Below, in pieces: positions 44,806 to 54,472 of a stretch of DNA of 64,000 bases. The notes beneath the pieces were generated by a model. It was not told the origin of the DNA. It did not search any database and was given only the letters and a program-made list of their open reading frames with translations. How positions within the stretch are numbered: position 1 is the stretch's first letter; each line of letters starts with the position of its first letter. Both the position numbers and the translations under genes were made by a program. Source of the stretch: DATJKD01 sp963728295 (GTDB lineage: Bacteria > Pseudomonadota > Gammaproteobacteria > Steroidobacterales > Steroidobacteraceae); NCBI GenBank assembly GCA_963728295.1, contig CAVSKB010000015.1:62001-126000 (forward strand), given 5' to 3'.

Positions 44806-45456
44806 TCATCCCCCAATACCGGGTTTGTCTTCCCCGGTTGGCTCCGCTGGGTCAACCGGGGTTTCTTTTTTCCGGGCCCCGAGAAGCGCATCCAGCCTTG
44901 CACGCGCGGGCGCCAGGCCGTCCCCCGACAATGACGAGAAGAGCTGCGCGGTGGCCGACACCTTGAGGTCGCTCTGCACCGTCTGCAAAGCAGCACGCGC
45001 AGCCCCTCGGCCAAGCTTGTCCGCCTTGGTCAGCAGGACGTGCACGCCCAGCCCGTACCCGAGCGCGAGCTCGAGCATCGAACGGTCGTCGGGCGTCAGC
45101 GGGCGGCGCACGTCCATGACGACGATGACCCCCTTGAGACTCGCGCGGGAGGCGAAGTAGGACTCGACCAGTGCACCCCAGTGCCGACGCAGATCGCCCC
45201 GCACCGCCGCGAAGCCGTAGCCCGGCAGGTCGACGAGCCGGCGCCCGGGCGTGAGCTCGAAGAAATTGATGAGCCGTGTCGCCCCCGGCGTGCGGCTCGT
45301 GCGAGCGAGTCCCTTGCGGCCTACGACCGCGTTGAGTGCGCTCGACTTGCCTGCATTCGACCGTCCCGCGATCGCGACCTCGCTGCCCTGGTCGGGCGGA
45401 AACTGTCTTACCGCGTCTGCGCTCGTGAGGAATTTTACGTTTGGATACGCAGACAT
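44806..45456 (-). CDS. engB: Ribosome biogenesis GTPase EngB (YihA/YsxC)
   Basis: Essential GTPase for 50S subunit assembly, 216 aa. G1 is AIAGRSNAGKSSALNA, G2 region TSRTPGATRLINFF, G3 LVDLPGYGFA and G4 LLTKADKL. The N-terminal VKFLTSADAVRQFPPDQGSE is typical. The ATG at 45456 gives MSAYPNVKFL. The C-terminal tail (KETPVDPAEPTGEDKPGIGG) is unusually long and coincides with the terminator stem on the other strand. Divergent from cytochrome c4, an arrangement common in gammaproteobacteria. Confidence 0.92.
   Translation of the reverse strand: MSAYPNVKFLTSADAVRQFPPDQGSEVAIAGRSNAGKSSALNAVVGRKGLARTSRTPGATRLINFFELTPGRRLVDLPGYGFAAVRGDLRRHWGALVESYFASRASLKGVIVVMDVRRPLTPDDRSMLELALGYGLGVHVLLTKADKLGRGAARAALQTVQSDLKVSATAQLFSSLSGDGLAPARARLDALLGARKKETPVDPAEPTGEDKPGIGG
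44832..44871 (+). terminator. Intrinsic terminator for plus-strand transcription
   Basis: A perfect 9-bp stem (CCCCGGTTG at 44832-44840 with CAACCGGGG at 44853-44861) is closed by a 12-base loop and followed at once by a T-rich tract (44862-44871). It would end plus-strand transcription from polA and the barrel gene. It lies inside the 3' end of the convergent engB gene, whose last codons encode part of the stem. The 190 bases before it (44616-44805) hold no gene I can support. Confidence 0.75.
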
Positions 45457-45576
45457 AGCCTTGGTGCGCGGGCATGCGTGGCGGGGACCGTAGTGTACAA
45501 TTCGCCGCCCAAACGACCGGCGAAGATCGGTCGTTCGGAAAACCCGGCCCGCTCGCCTCATGCCCGGAGTGGCTTC

Positions 45577-46189
45577 ATGACCGCCAAGCTCGCCGCAACG
45601 CTGATCTGCGCCGCCGCGTTCGGATCGAGTGCGCCGGCGCTCGCTGCCGGCACGAAGGAGGCCGGGCAGGCGAAGTCGACGCCGTGCATCGCTTGCCATG
45701 GCATCGACGGCAACAGCGCCAACCCCGAGTGGCCGAGCATCGCCGGCCAGCACGAGAGCTACGTCGTCCGACAGCTCAAGGCGTTCCGCGATGGCGTCCG
45801 CGCAGAATCCGCTCATGACGCCGATGGCGGCCGGCCTCAGCGACCAGGACATCGCCGATCTCGCGGCGTTGTACTCGAGCCAGACGGCGCGCGGCGGCGA
45901 GGCCGAACCGTCAAAGGTCAAGCTCGGACAGAACGTGTACCGCGCGGGAAATGCCCAGGAGCAGACCATGGCTTGCGCGGCCTGCCACGGCCCGACTGGG
46001 CGCGGCAACCCACTTGCAAGCTACCCGGCGATCCAGGGCCAGCACGCGACCTATGTCGCCACCCAGTTGCGCGCCTACAAGTCGGGCGCCCGAACCAGCG
46101 ATCCGAACCAGATCATGCGCAGCATCGCGGCCCGCCTGTCCGAGGCAGAGATCGACGCGGTGGCATCTTATGTCCAGGGTCTGCGCTGA
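45577..46189 (+). CDS. Diheme cytochrome c4, one frameshift
   Basis: Periplasmic diheme cytochrome c4 of about 203 aa, an electron donor to terminal oxidases. A signal peptide (LAATLICAAAFGSSAPALA) leads to two heme motifs, CIACH and CAACH, each in a duplicated c-type domain (SIAGQHESYVVRQLKAFRDG and AIQGQHATYVATQLRAYKSG). Axial methionines are visible in NPLMTPMAAGL and, in the second domain, NQIMRSIA. The frame changes near 45797-45803; dropping one base rejoins FRDGV with AQNPLMTPM. The engB - c4 - dsbA order is conserved in Pseudomonas and relatives. Confidence 0.87.
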
Positions 46190-46220
46190 ACCCGGCGCCA
46201 TTCGACAGGTCATAGCTGCC

Positions 46221-46868
46221 ATGCACCACGTCATCGCACTGCGGCTGCGCGCGCTGACGCTCGCCGCCCTGCTGCTCGCCGGTGGAGTCGCCTGCTCGGC
46301 CGAGTTCAAGGAGGGCGAGCATTACAAGACGCTCAAACCCGCGCAGCCGACCAGCGTCGGCCCGGGAAAGGTCGAGGTCGTGGAGGTGTTCTGGTACGCG
46401 TGCGGCCACTGCTTTCTGATCGAGCCGTCGCTCGAAAGCTGGGCGCGAAAGGGCAAGCCCGCCAACGTAGAGCTGGTGCGCGTGCCCGCGATGTGGAACG
46501 ACCTGCTGAAGACACACGCGCGCGTCTTCTATACGGCTGAACTGCTCGGCAAGCTGCCGGCGCTGCATAGTGAGATCTACCGCGAGATCAACGTGCGGGG
46601 TAACCGGCTCGACACGCCGGCGAAGATCGAGGCGTTCTTCACGTCGAAGGGTGTTTCGAAGCAGGACTTCGAGAAGGCGTTTTCCTCGTTTGCAGTCGAG
46701 ACCAAGTTGAGCCGCGCCGCGGATCTCAACAAGCGTTACCGCATCACGAGCACGCCCACGGTCGTGGTTAACGGCCGCTACGTGACGGACGTACAGATGG
46801 CCGGCTCCGAAACGGCGTTATTCGACGTCGTGAACGATCTGGCGGCCCGCGAAACTCCCGCCAGCTGA
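46221..46868 (+). CDS. dsbA: Thiol:disulfide interchange protein DsbA
   Basis: Periplasmic disulfide oxidant of 215 aa. A signal peptide (LRALTLAALLLAGGVACSAE) precedes the thioredoxin-fold domain. The active site is CGHC (E. coli DsbA has CPHC) in EVFWYACGHCFLIEPSLESW. The cis-proline loop is ITSTPTVVVNGRYV. The helical insert (LLKTHARVFYTAELLGKLPA) is normal. The start ATG is 31 bases after the cytochrome c4 stop. A cysteine at the signal cleavage region (GVACSAE) could also make it a lipoprotein, as in some DsbA homologues. Confidence 0.9.
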   Translation: MHHVIALRLRALTLAALLLAGGVACSAEFKEGEHYKTLKPAQPTSVGPGKVEVVEVFWYACGHCFLIEPSLESWARKGKPANVELVRVPAMWNDLLKTHARVFYTAELLGKLPALHSEIYREINVRGNRLDTPAKIEAFFTSKGVSKQDFEKAFSSFAVETKLSRAADLNKRYRITSTPTVVVNGRYVTDVQMAGSETALFDVVNDLAARETPAS

Positions 46869-46922
46869 AGCGTTCGACCGCAGGTGTGCTAAAAAGCCGC
46901 CCATGATGACCGGGCGTCCCGC

Positions 46923-47899
46923 ATGCTGCGTCTCCTGATTCCCACCGGAAGCGGTTACACCTGGGTCGAACACGTCCCGCCGGCACCGTTTCCCGACGAA
47001 TTCCTCTGGGCCGACCTGTTCGAGCCGACGCCGGAGGAGGAAAAGGCCGTCGAGTCGCTGCTCACGGTGGATGTACCTACCCGCGACGAGATGAAGGAGA
47101 TCGAGACCTCGAGCCGCCTCTACGAAGAGAACGGAGCGGTCTACATGACGGCGACCGTCGGCACCAAGCTCGACGGGCCGGCGCCGGAGAGCAGCGCGGT
47201 CACCTTCATCCTCGCCGACGACCGGCTGATCACCAACCGCTACGCGGATCCGACGCCGCTCCGGCGGTTCATGTCCCTGGTCGAGAGGTCTCCGGCGGCA
47301 TGCACCTCCTCGGCGACGCTGCTGGCCGGGCTGCTCGAGGCGTTCACCGAGCGCACCGCCGACCTGCTCGAGCGCGTGCAGCTCGACCTCGACTCGGTGT
47401 CGCTGATGATCTTCCCGCGTACCGACGGCGCAGCCCCCACCAGCAGGGACCTGCACGGCATGATCCAGCGCATCGGCATCGATGGCGACCTGATCTCGAA
47501 GGCGCGCGAAAGCCTGATCAGCTTTCAGCGGCTGCTGATGTACGTGCAACAGACCACTACCGTCACGCTGTCGCAGGATCAGCGCGGGCGGTTCAAGTCG
47601 ACGCTCCGGGACGTGCAATCGCTGTCCGATCACGCGAGCTTCCTGTCGACTAAGATATCTTTCCTGCTCGACGCGGTTCTCGGCCTCATCAACCTCGAGC
47701 AGAACAACATCATCAAGATATTCTCGGTCGCCGCGGTGATGTTCCTGCCGCCGACGCTGGTGGCGAGCGTCTACGGCATGAACTTCCACTTCATGCCGGA
47801 GCTCGACAAGCACTGGGGCTACCCGCATCGCGCTGCTCGCGATGCTTGCTTCCGGCGCTCGTGCCCTACATTTATTTCCGCCGCAAGGGCTGGTTGTAA
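46923..47899 (+). CDS. CorA-family Mg2+/Co2+ transporter, two frameshifts
   Basis: CorA-type metal ion channel. The N-terminal cytoplasmic domain starts MLRLLIPTGSGYTWVEHVPP. The last helices hold the selectivity motif GMN in LVASVYGMNFHFMPELDKHW after SVAAVMFLPPTLVA. The end is broken: one extra base near 47826 and another near 47855 give the second transmembrane helix (IALLAMLAS) and the basic tail LVPYIYFRRKGWL with a TAA at 47897-47899. Corrected length about 325 aa, normal for CorA. The N-terminus resembles the CorA subgroup lacking clear signal sequences. NYN-LOTUS protein follows directly. Confidence 0.85.
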
Positions 47900-47901
47900 C
47901 C

Positions 47902-48781
47902 ATGGCCAAGCCCGCGATCACCAACATGGCCGTGTTCTGCGACTTCGAAAACGTCGCGCTCGGCGTCCGCGACGCGCGGTTCTCGCGCTTCGACATCGAC
48001 AAGGTGCTCGAGCGGCTGCTGCTCAAGGGCAGCATCGTGGTCAAGAAGGCCTACTGCGACTGGGATCGATACAAGGAGTTCAAGGCCTCGATGCACGAGG
48101 CCTCGTTCGAGCTGATCGAGATTCCGCACGTGCGCATGTCCGGCAAGAACTCAGCCGACATCCGCATGGTCGTCGACGCGCTCGATCTCTGCTACACCAA
48201 GTCGCACGTCGACACCTTCGTGGTCGTGAGCGGCGATTCGGATTTCTCGCCGCTCGTGAGCAAGCTGCGCGAGAACAACAAGATCGTGATCGGCGTCGGC
48301 GTCAAGAGCTCCACTTCGGACCTGCTGATCGCGAACTGCGACGAGTTCATCTACTACGACGACCTGGTACGCAAGGAAGAGCAGCGCCGCGGCCGCCGGA
48401 AGATCGCCCGCGAAGCAGGCGCAGTCCGGGGCGAAGGCGTCGCCGGGTACGGCTGCAGCTTCCGCCCCGGAACCGGTCCGCAGCGATGGCGTTGGCGCGG
48501 CCGTGCAGGCACCTCGAAGTACCGAGGCCGAGCGACGTCAGGAGGCCTTCGACCTCGTGCTCAAGACCATTGAGGCGCTCTCCGAGGAACGTGACGAGGA
48601 CGAGAAGATCTGGGGCTCGATGATCAAGCAGGCGATCAAGCGTCAGCGGCCCGGATTCAACGAGAGCTACCACGGCTTCCGCAGCTTCAGCGACCTGCTC
48701 GAGGAAGCGCGCACGCAGCGGCTGATCGATCTCGAGAAGGACGAGAAGTCCGGGGGCTACATCGTTCGGGCGGTGACCTAG
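47902..48781 (+). CDS. NYN-domain (LabA/DUF88) RNase-like protein with C-terminal LOTUS/OST-HTH domain, one frameshift
   Basis: The N-terminal NYN (PIN-like) nuclease domain shows MAVFCDFENVALGV (first acidic residue), ADIRMVVDALDLCYTK and VVVSGDSDFSPLVSKLREN with the further acidic residues of the family. The C-terminal 80 residues (RQEAFDLVLKTIEALSEERD, IWGSMIKQAIKRQRPGFNES) match the OST-HTH/LOTUS fold, an RNA-binding helix-turn-helix. The two domains are joined by an Ala/Pro-rich linker that becomes readable only if one base near 48400 is removed. Corrected length about 292 aa. Likely acts on RNA. It starts two bases after the corA stop. Confidence 0.8.
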
Positions 48782-48816
48782 AACGGACTGCCGATTCTGG
48801 GACACCTGGAGGGGGC

Positions 48817-50601
48817 GTGTCCGTAGTTGCGGAACTTCGGCGTCGAAATGTCTTTCGCGTGGCCATCCTGTATGGCCTCACGGCATGGATCATCCTGCAG
48901 GTCGCCGGGCTGCTCTTCGGTCTGCTCCAACTGCCGGACTGGGCCGGAAGACTTGTCTTCGGTCTGCTCGTGCTCGGCTTTCCGCTGGTCCTGATCTTCA
49001 GCTGGATCTACGAGCTGACACCGGAGGGGCTGAAGAAACAGCACGAAGTCGATCGCGGCCGGTCGACGGCGCCCGAGACCGGGCGCAGGATCAACTATCT
49101 GATCGGTGCTCTCGCCGCGATCGCAATCTTGATGATCGTGCTCGAGCGGTTCCTGCCACGGCCGGGGCTGGATCCCGGGACGTCCGCTTCGGACCCGGCC
49201 GGTGCGGCCGCTCCGGCCGAATCGATCCCTTCGGCCGCGCACCCGCCGGTCCACGCAGCATCCATCGCCGTGTTGCCGTTCGTGAACATGAGCAGCGACG
49301 CAGGTAACGAGTACTTCTCGGACGGGTTGTCCGAAGAACTGCTCAACATGCTGGCAAAGCTGCCGAAATTGAAGGTCATCGCGCGTACTTCTTCCTTTGC
49401 CTACAAGGGCAAGGACCTGAAGATTCCGGAGATCGCTCGCGAGCTGCAAGTCGCCCACGTGCTCGAAGGGAGCGTTCGAAAGTCTGGCGAAAAGGTACGG
49501 ATCACCGCGCAGCTCATCAGCGGTGCCGATGGCACGCACGTCTGGTCGGAAACCTATGACCGCACACTGGACGACATCTTCGCCGTGCAGGACGACATTG
49601 CCGCACAAGTGGTCAACGCCCTCGAACTGACGCTGCTCGGTGACAAACCATCGGCTTCGCCCGGCCTCGATCCGAAGGCATATACGCAGCTCCTGCAGGC
49701 GCGCTTTCTGGCTCAGCGCCAAGTCCGCGCGGACGTCGAACTCGGCATCCGCCACCTCGTCCAATTTCTGCAGAGCAACCCGGACTATGCGCCTGCGTGG
49801 GTGGACCTGGCGAAGGCGCGTATTGCGCAGGCGGAGGCTGGGTGGGCGCCATCTACCGACGCATTCGCGCAGGCGCGCAAGTCGGTGGAGAGCGCGCTCT
49901 CGCTCGATCCGGACCTCGCAAGCGCGCATGCGGCCATGGGGTGGATCCACGACGGCCTCGACTGGGACTGGCCGGCTGCGGAGACCAGCTTTCGAAAGGC
50001 GCTGGCAGCGGAGCCTGACAACGCGGATGCATTGCGTGGACGCGGTCTCCTGGCGGGGCAGTTCGGTCGCCCGGAGGAGGCATTGTCTTTCATGCGGAGG
50101 GCTCTGGAAATCGATCCGTTGTCGCAGGTCAGCCATCAGCATCTTGCTTACGTGCTCAACTCGATGGGTCGCCATCGGGATGCCGAGGCTGCATACAGGA
50201 AGGCCCAGGAGGTGAGCGGGCAGTCCAACGGGGCGTCGATCGGGATCTCCCTTCTGCTGCAAGGCAAGGCCGAGGCTGCGCTGCGGGAAATCGAGCGGGA
50301 CCCCGATGAAATCTGGCGGCTGTATGGCCTCGCTCTCGCGTATCACTCATTGCAACGCCGGTCGGAAGCGGATTCCACGCTGGCGTCACTGAAGCGCGAG
50401 CATTCGGCCGAGATTCCTTCATTCATCGCAGAGGTCCATGCCTGGCGCGGCGAAAACGATCTCGCCTTTACCTGGCTCGATCGCGCCTACGCCCAGCGGG
50501 ACCTCTACATGGCCGACATCAAGCTGAACCCGCTTATCGCGCGGCTCGCGGGCGATCCCCGTTACAAGGACTTGCTCAGAAAGATGCACCTGCCGGAGTG
50601 A
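48817..50601 (+). CDS. Membrane-anchored TolB-like/TPR protein (copy 2)
   Basis: Paralogue of the protein at 31.7 kb with the same architecture and intact reading frame (594 aa). N-terminus SVVAELRRRNVFRVAILYGL then three hydrophobic segments, ending with LIGALAAIAILMIVLERFL. An Ala/Pro linker leads to the TolB/FlgO-like domain (IAVLPFVNMSSDAGNEYFSD, LKVIARTSSFAYKGKD, HVLEGSVRKSGEKVRITAQL), then TPR repeats. Start is a GTG at 48817 with GGAGG upstream. No catalytic site is visible. The two copies diverge most in the TPR region, which suggests different partners. Confidence 0.85.
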   Translation: MSVVAELRRRNVFRVAILYGLTAWIILQVAGLLFGLLQLPDWAGRLVFGLLVLGFPLVLIFSWIYELTPEGLKKQHEVDRGRSTAPETGRRINYLIGALAAIAILMIVLERFLPRPGLDPGTSASDPAGAAAPAESIPSAAHPPVHAASIAVLPFVNMSSDAGNEYFSDGLSEELLNMLAKLPKLKVIARTSSFAYKGKDLKIPEIARELQVAHVLEGSVRKSGEKVRITAQLISGADGTHVWSETYDRTLDDIFAVQDDIAAQVVNALELTLLGDKPSASPGLDPKAYTQLLQARFLAQRQVRADVELGIRHLVQFLQSNPDYAPAWVDLAKARIAQAEAGWAPSTDAFAQARKSVESALSLDPDLASAHAAMGWIHDGLDWDWPAAETSFRKALAAEPDNADALRGRGLLAGQFGRPEEALSFMRRALEIDPLSQVSHQHLAYVLNSMGRHRDAEAAYRKAQEVSGQSNGASIGISLLLQGKAEAALREIERDPDEIWRLYGLALAYHSLQRRSEADSTLASLKREHSAEIPSFIAEVHAWRGENDLAFTWLDRAYAQRDLYMADIKLNPLIARLAGDPRYKDLLRKMHLPE

Positions 50602-50672
50602 TGCTCACGCGCGGCGTGCTGCTGCAGCGTTGAATGCGAACGATCAGGGTCCGCTGCCACAAAAAACGGAAA

Positions 50673-51995
50673 TCATTGGATGCCCGCACCCGCGGTCATT
50701 TCGACGAGAACTTCAGTATGCCGTGGGAGATCTGCAAAGGCAGCCGGCGCCCCGAGAACCGCCTGCAGGTGTCGACCGACGGGGAATCGACGATCGACCG
50801 AGAGCACGGCATCGATGTCATCGCGGCCATCCAGGACCTTTTCCGCCAGGTAGCGGCCAAGCGCCGCGGCCCACGGAAGACCGGCCGCGCCGGCGGCGTA
50901 ATGCACCGAGGGATAACGGGGGTGGCGCCCCACGACCGGGGCGAAGTCCTTCGAGACTCCGATGAGACCGGGCCAGCAGGCGGCGAATTTCACGCGCAGG
51001 CCCGGAAATCGCCTGGCGAGATAACGCGTCAAGAGCCGCACCACTTTTTCGGCTCGCTGTTTCTCGCGCCGGGAATACATGTTCGCCAGGCTGGCGCCGC
51101 CGATGAGCAAGCGCCCATCGCCTGTCAGCCGGAAATATTTGTAGGTGATGTCGGTGCCCCAGACCATGAGAGGGCCGCGCGGGAACATGCGATCGATGTC
51201 TGAACTGCCGAGGCACTCGGAGATGGCGAGGAAGGTCTTCACATGATAGATCTCGCGCCGGGCCAGCCCGAGCGCCGGCAAGAAACGGTCGGCACAGATG
51301 ATGACCGCCGGTGCCCGCACTGACCCTCCTGGTGTCTCGATTCCGTTCTCGAGGATCCGCGTGACGGGACTGCGCTCGAAGATTCGCGCGCCTGTTTCCA
51401 GCAATCTCTGGCGCAACCCGCCGCAAGCGTCATAGGCATTGATGCCGAAGGTGTCTCCGAAACGGAGCGCGCCAAAGTAAGCGGTCGAACCCAATATCTC
51501 GGGCAGGCTCTCGCGCGAATAAAGCGTGCTTGGGTAACCGAAGGCATTGCGGGCAGCGTGTTCCGTGGAGACCACCTCGGCTCCGCCACGCGTGGTTGCT
51601 ACAAAAAGCGCGTCTTGCATCTGCATGTCGCAGTCGATCTGGTCCTCCAGAACCGCCTGGTGGATCGCGTTCACGCCCCCCAGGGCGAACTCCCACAGCT
51701 TGCGTGCCGCGTCGGGCCCAAACTGTTGCACGAGATCGCGGAGCTCGAGCTCCGAGTCAGGCGTAATGAGCCCGGAGGAACGCCCGCTCGCTCCCGCACC
51801 GCACGTTTCGGCCTCCACGAGGCAAACGCGCTGGCCGCGCGCCTGAAGCGTTCTTGCGCACATCAGCCCCATCATGCCGGCGCCGACGACGACGACGTCA
51901 GCGCTTATCGAACCCGCTAGCGCGGCTAATGGTCGTTGCTTTCGGTCAAACCAAAAGACTGCGTCTCGCACTTGTGCGGCATCCGGGTCGTGCAT
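50673..51995 (-). CDS. FAD-dependent amine/amino-acid oxidoreductase (DAO, PuuB-like)
   Basis: D-amino-acid-oxidase-fold flavoprotein of 440 aa, intact. The FAD-binding loop is ADVVVVGAGMMGLMCARTL with the ribose-binding glutamate in VCLVEAE; GAGASGRSSGLITPDSEL follows, a motif common in gamma-glutamylputrescine oxidase-type enzymes, where substrate is an amine. The C-terminus has GVSKDFAPVVGRHPRYPSVH and YAAGAAGLPWAAALGRYLA (second FAD contact). It lies 39 bases after the secreted-protein gene and is the last gene of the polyketide-type operon, so it may oxidise an amine or alcohol in that pathway; that is inference. Confidence 0.85.
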   Translation of the reverse strand: MHDPDAAQVRDAVFWFDRKQRPLAALAGSISADVVVVGAGMMGLMCARTLQARGQRVCLVEAETCGAGASGRSSGLITPDSELELRDLVQQFGPDAARKLWEFALGGVNAIHQAVLEDQIDCDMQMQDALFVATTRGGAEVVSTEHAARNAFGYPSTLYSRESLPEILGSTAYFGALRFGDTFGINAYDACGGLRQRLLETGARIFERSPVTRILENGIETPGGSVRAPAVIICADRFLPALGLARREIYHVKTFLAISECLGSSDIDRMFPRGPLMVWGTDITYKYFRLTGDGRLLIGGASLANMYSRREKQRAEKVVRLLTRYLARRFPGLRVKFAACWPGLIGVSKDFAPVVGRHPRYPSVHYAAGAAGLPWAAALGRYLAEKVLDGRDDIDAVLSVDRRFPVGRHLQAVLGAPAAFADLPRHTEVLVEMTAGAGIQ

Positions 51996-52034
51996 CTTCG
52001 ATAGAGACTACGACCGGTCCAACGTCGACATGGC

Positions 52035-52829
52035 TCATCGCCCGCGGGGCCAGACGGGGCTCACGAGGTCCGTCTGCCAGACCGGTCCTCCCATGAACAT
52101 CGGCGCTTGCGATCGCACGAAGGCCGGAGCTTCGCCTTCCAATATCCAGACATGAGAGTCCGGCGGTTGCTTCCCCACGAGTGGGGCGAAGCAAGCCCGC
52201 GATTCCGCCGATGTCGACTTTCAGCACGTAGTGCGTGGCTTTGCGGGCCGACCCGGCAATGGAAAACGGGTCGGTGCCGGCGACGGCTATGGCCAGCTTC
52301 ACCAGTCGGGGTTTGGGCGTGGCGGCGACGAACGACACGCTGGACGGCAACGCGTCTCGCTGCACATTCTTGAGCAGGATAGGGATCAGCCCGTTGGCCA
52401 GGTCCCCCGGGAGGTCCATGTGCTCGTCTTCGACTTTCTCCTGGCCGTCCTCGTTTTTATAGCGAACCGTGACGTGACCGCTCGGACAGTCGATCATCAT
52501 CTCGAGCGGGCGCTCAAAGGCCGGTCCTTTCTGTACGAGGTGATAGCTGATCAGTTGAAAATGCCCACGCTGGGAAAACACGGCGGTCTCATCGTGCAGA
52601 CGAGCCATCTTCGAAGTGGAACACGAGACGGCTGGTGACGCGATCGCCCCGCGCGTCCTGAATGAGATCGCCGCTTGCCAGGACATCGCCCTCGGGTGAG
52701 CGCAGCGACAGAAAGCCATGGACGAGCCCTTCGACATGCCGCACGACGACGGGTTCTGAGGATGCGACAGCTGGTCCGGAGCAAGACGGCCATGGCAAGC
52801 GCGAGGAAGAAACGATTTCCGGGTTTCAT
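52035..52829 (-). CDS. Secreted protein of unknown family in the type III PKS operon, three frameshifts
   Basis: Reconstructed over three +1 shifts (near 52785, 52605 and 52180). The protein begins with a signal peptide, MKPGNRFFLALAMAVLLRTS. The mature part reads VVVRHVEGLVHGFLSLRSPE, RVTSRLVFHFEDGSLHDE, HFQLISYHLVQKGPAFERPL, GHVTVRYKNEDGQEKVEDEH and, near the C-terminus, ESHVWILEGEAPAFVR-like PPDSHVWILEGEAPAFVRSQ, ending PRGR at a TGA (52037-52035). The strand-rich middle recalls lipocalin-like folds, but I do not recognise a family. Position between KS and amine oxidase genes makes it a pathway component, possibly a carrier or exported binding protein for the product. Corrected length about 264 aa. 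Confidence 0.62.
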
Positions 52830-52958
52830 TGCGATAGCAGCACCTCCGCGCTGAAGCCGAGGCCGAAGGCTGCGAAGACGGGCGGTTGCGTTGTGCCGCA
52901 ACGGCATGTTCGCCACAACAATTCGTGTACTGCTGCGCGGCCGCAGCGGGCGATTGCA

Positions 52959-54193
52959 CTATAACACTGCGCGGCAAACCAGCGAGACGTTGGTTCCACC
53001 AAAAGCAAAAGAGTTCGATATGGCCGCGGTCAGCGTGGAGACAGGGCGCGCAGACCCGGCGACGTAATCGAGATCGCATTCCGGATCGGCATGCACGAGA
53101 TGCAGCGTTGGCGGAAGCACGCGCTTTTCGATCGCCAGCACAGTGGCCGCGAGTTCGAGTGCGCCGGCCGCACCGAGCAGATGCCCGTGCATGGATTTCG
53201 TCGAACTGACGGGCAATGCATATGCCCCGGGACCGAACACCTGCTTGATCGCGGCAGTCTCCACGGCGTCGTTCGCCATCGTTGCGGTACCGTGCGCGTT
53301 GACATAGCCCACGTCGCCGGCTGACATGCGCGCACTCTCCAGCGCGCGTGCCATCGCACACGCCTGGCCCGCCACGGTCGGCCGAGTGATGTGCTCCGCA
53401 TCCATGCTGAGACCATAACCCGCAAGCTCGGCGTGAATGCGCGCGCCGCGGCTCATCTGCCCGCTCCCACGATTCGAGAACGACCATCGCCGCGCCTTCT
53501 CCCAACACGAGCCCGCTGCGATTTTTCGCAAACGGCTTGCACGACGCCGATACATCATCCGGATCTTCCATCGCCAGCGTCTTCAGCGCCTCCCATGCCT
53601 TCAGCGTGCCGAAAGTGAGCGGCGCTTCGCTGCCGCCCGCGATCATCACGTCGAGCTCTCCAGTGGCAATGCGCTTCCACGCTTCGCCGATCGCGACGGC
53701 CGACGAAGAACATGCAGTCGAATACGTAAGGTTCGGGCCCAGCAGGTGATGGTCGATGCCGATCCACGCCGCTGCGGCATTGTTCATCGCCATCAGTACG
53801 GTATAGGGCTTGACGCGGTCGGACCGTTCTTCGTAGACGGTCTGATAGCCCTCGTCGGTCGAGTGTGCGCCACCCATGCCGGTTCCGACGAAGACGCCGG
53901 TTGTGGCACGATCGTCGCGTTCGAACAGGGCTCCGGCATCGGCGATGGCCTCGGCAGCGGCGACCAGAGCGAACTGGCTGACGCGATCCAGCATGCGCAG
54001 GCGCGCCGCGCCGAAATGGGCCGCGCCATCGAACGACACCGGCGCGACCACACGGCTCATCAGGCGAGGATTGAAATCCTCCGGCAATCGTGTGACGCCC
54101 GAATGTCCCTGCACGAGTCGATCGAAGAAATTTTGCGCACCGTTGCCCAGCTGGCGAAACGACGCCCAGGCCCGTGATGGCGACCCGTCTCAA
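52959..54193 (-). CDS. Beta-ketoacyl-ACP synthase (FabF-like KS), two frameshifts
   Basis: Thiolase-fold condensing enzyme, about 411 aa after correction. N-terminus RRVAITGLGVVS then LGNGAQNFFDRLVQGHSGVT. The active-site cysteine lies in LTYSTACSSSAVAIGEAWKR, and the two catalytic histidines in VNAHGTATMANDAVETAAIK and KSMHGHLLGAAGALELAAT; NSFAFGGTNVSLVCRAVL is the C-terminal signature. All three catalytic residues are present, so it should be a chain-elongating synthase. It starts at a TTG overlapping the ACP stop (TTGA at 54193-54190). Shifts lie near 54150 and 53458. Likely to elongate the acyl starter on the adjacent ACP. Confidence 0.87.
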
Positions 54194-54472
54194 GGCGCGG
54201 CAGCTCCCGATGACGCCCGCGCACGTTGCTCCGTCAGCGAGGCGATCAACGCAGGACGCGAGATCGCCGACGGTCTGCAGTTCCCCGGGGTCCTGAGGAA
54301 AACTGATGTTGAACTCGTCTTCGAGGCGGAATATCACTTCGATCACGGCGAGAGAATCGATCGCCAGTTGGTCCATGCGCGCCGTCGGATGAATGAGCTC
54401 CGGCGCGACTTCGAACTCCTTCGCGAGAATCTGCCGCAGGCGTTCGAACGTTGTGTCTTCTTCCGGGCTCAA
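54190..54472 (-). CDS. Acyl carrier protein of the PKS operon, one frameshift
   Basis: Dedicated ACP. The carrier motif MDQLAIDSLAVIEVIFRLED has the phosphopantetheine serine in DSL, preceded by a helix (TFERLRQILAKEFEVAPELI) and followed by ISFPQDPGELQTVGDLASCV. Near 54245 one extra base separates that from the C-terminal SLTEQRARASSGAAAP and a TGA at 54192-54190. Corrected length about 94 aa. The start ATG at 54472 overlaps the FAD reductase stop. It should carry the growing acyl chain for the adjacent ketosynthase. Confidence 0.85.
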
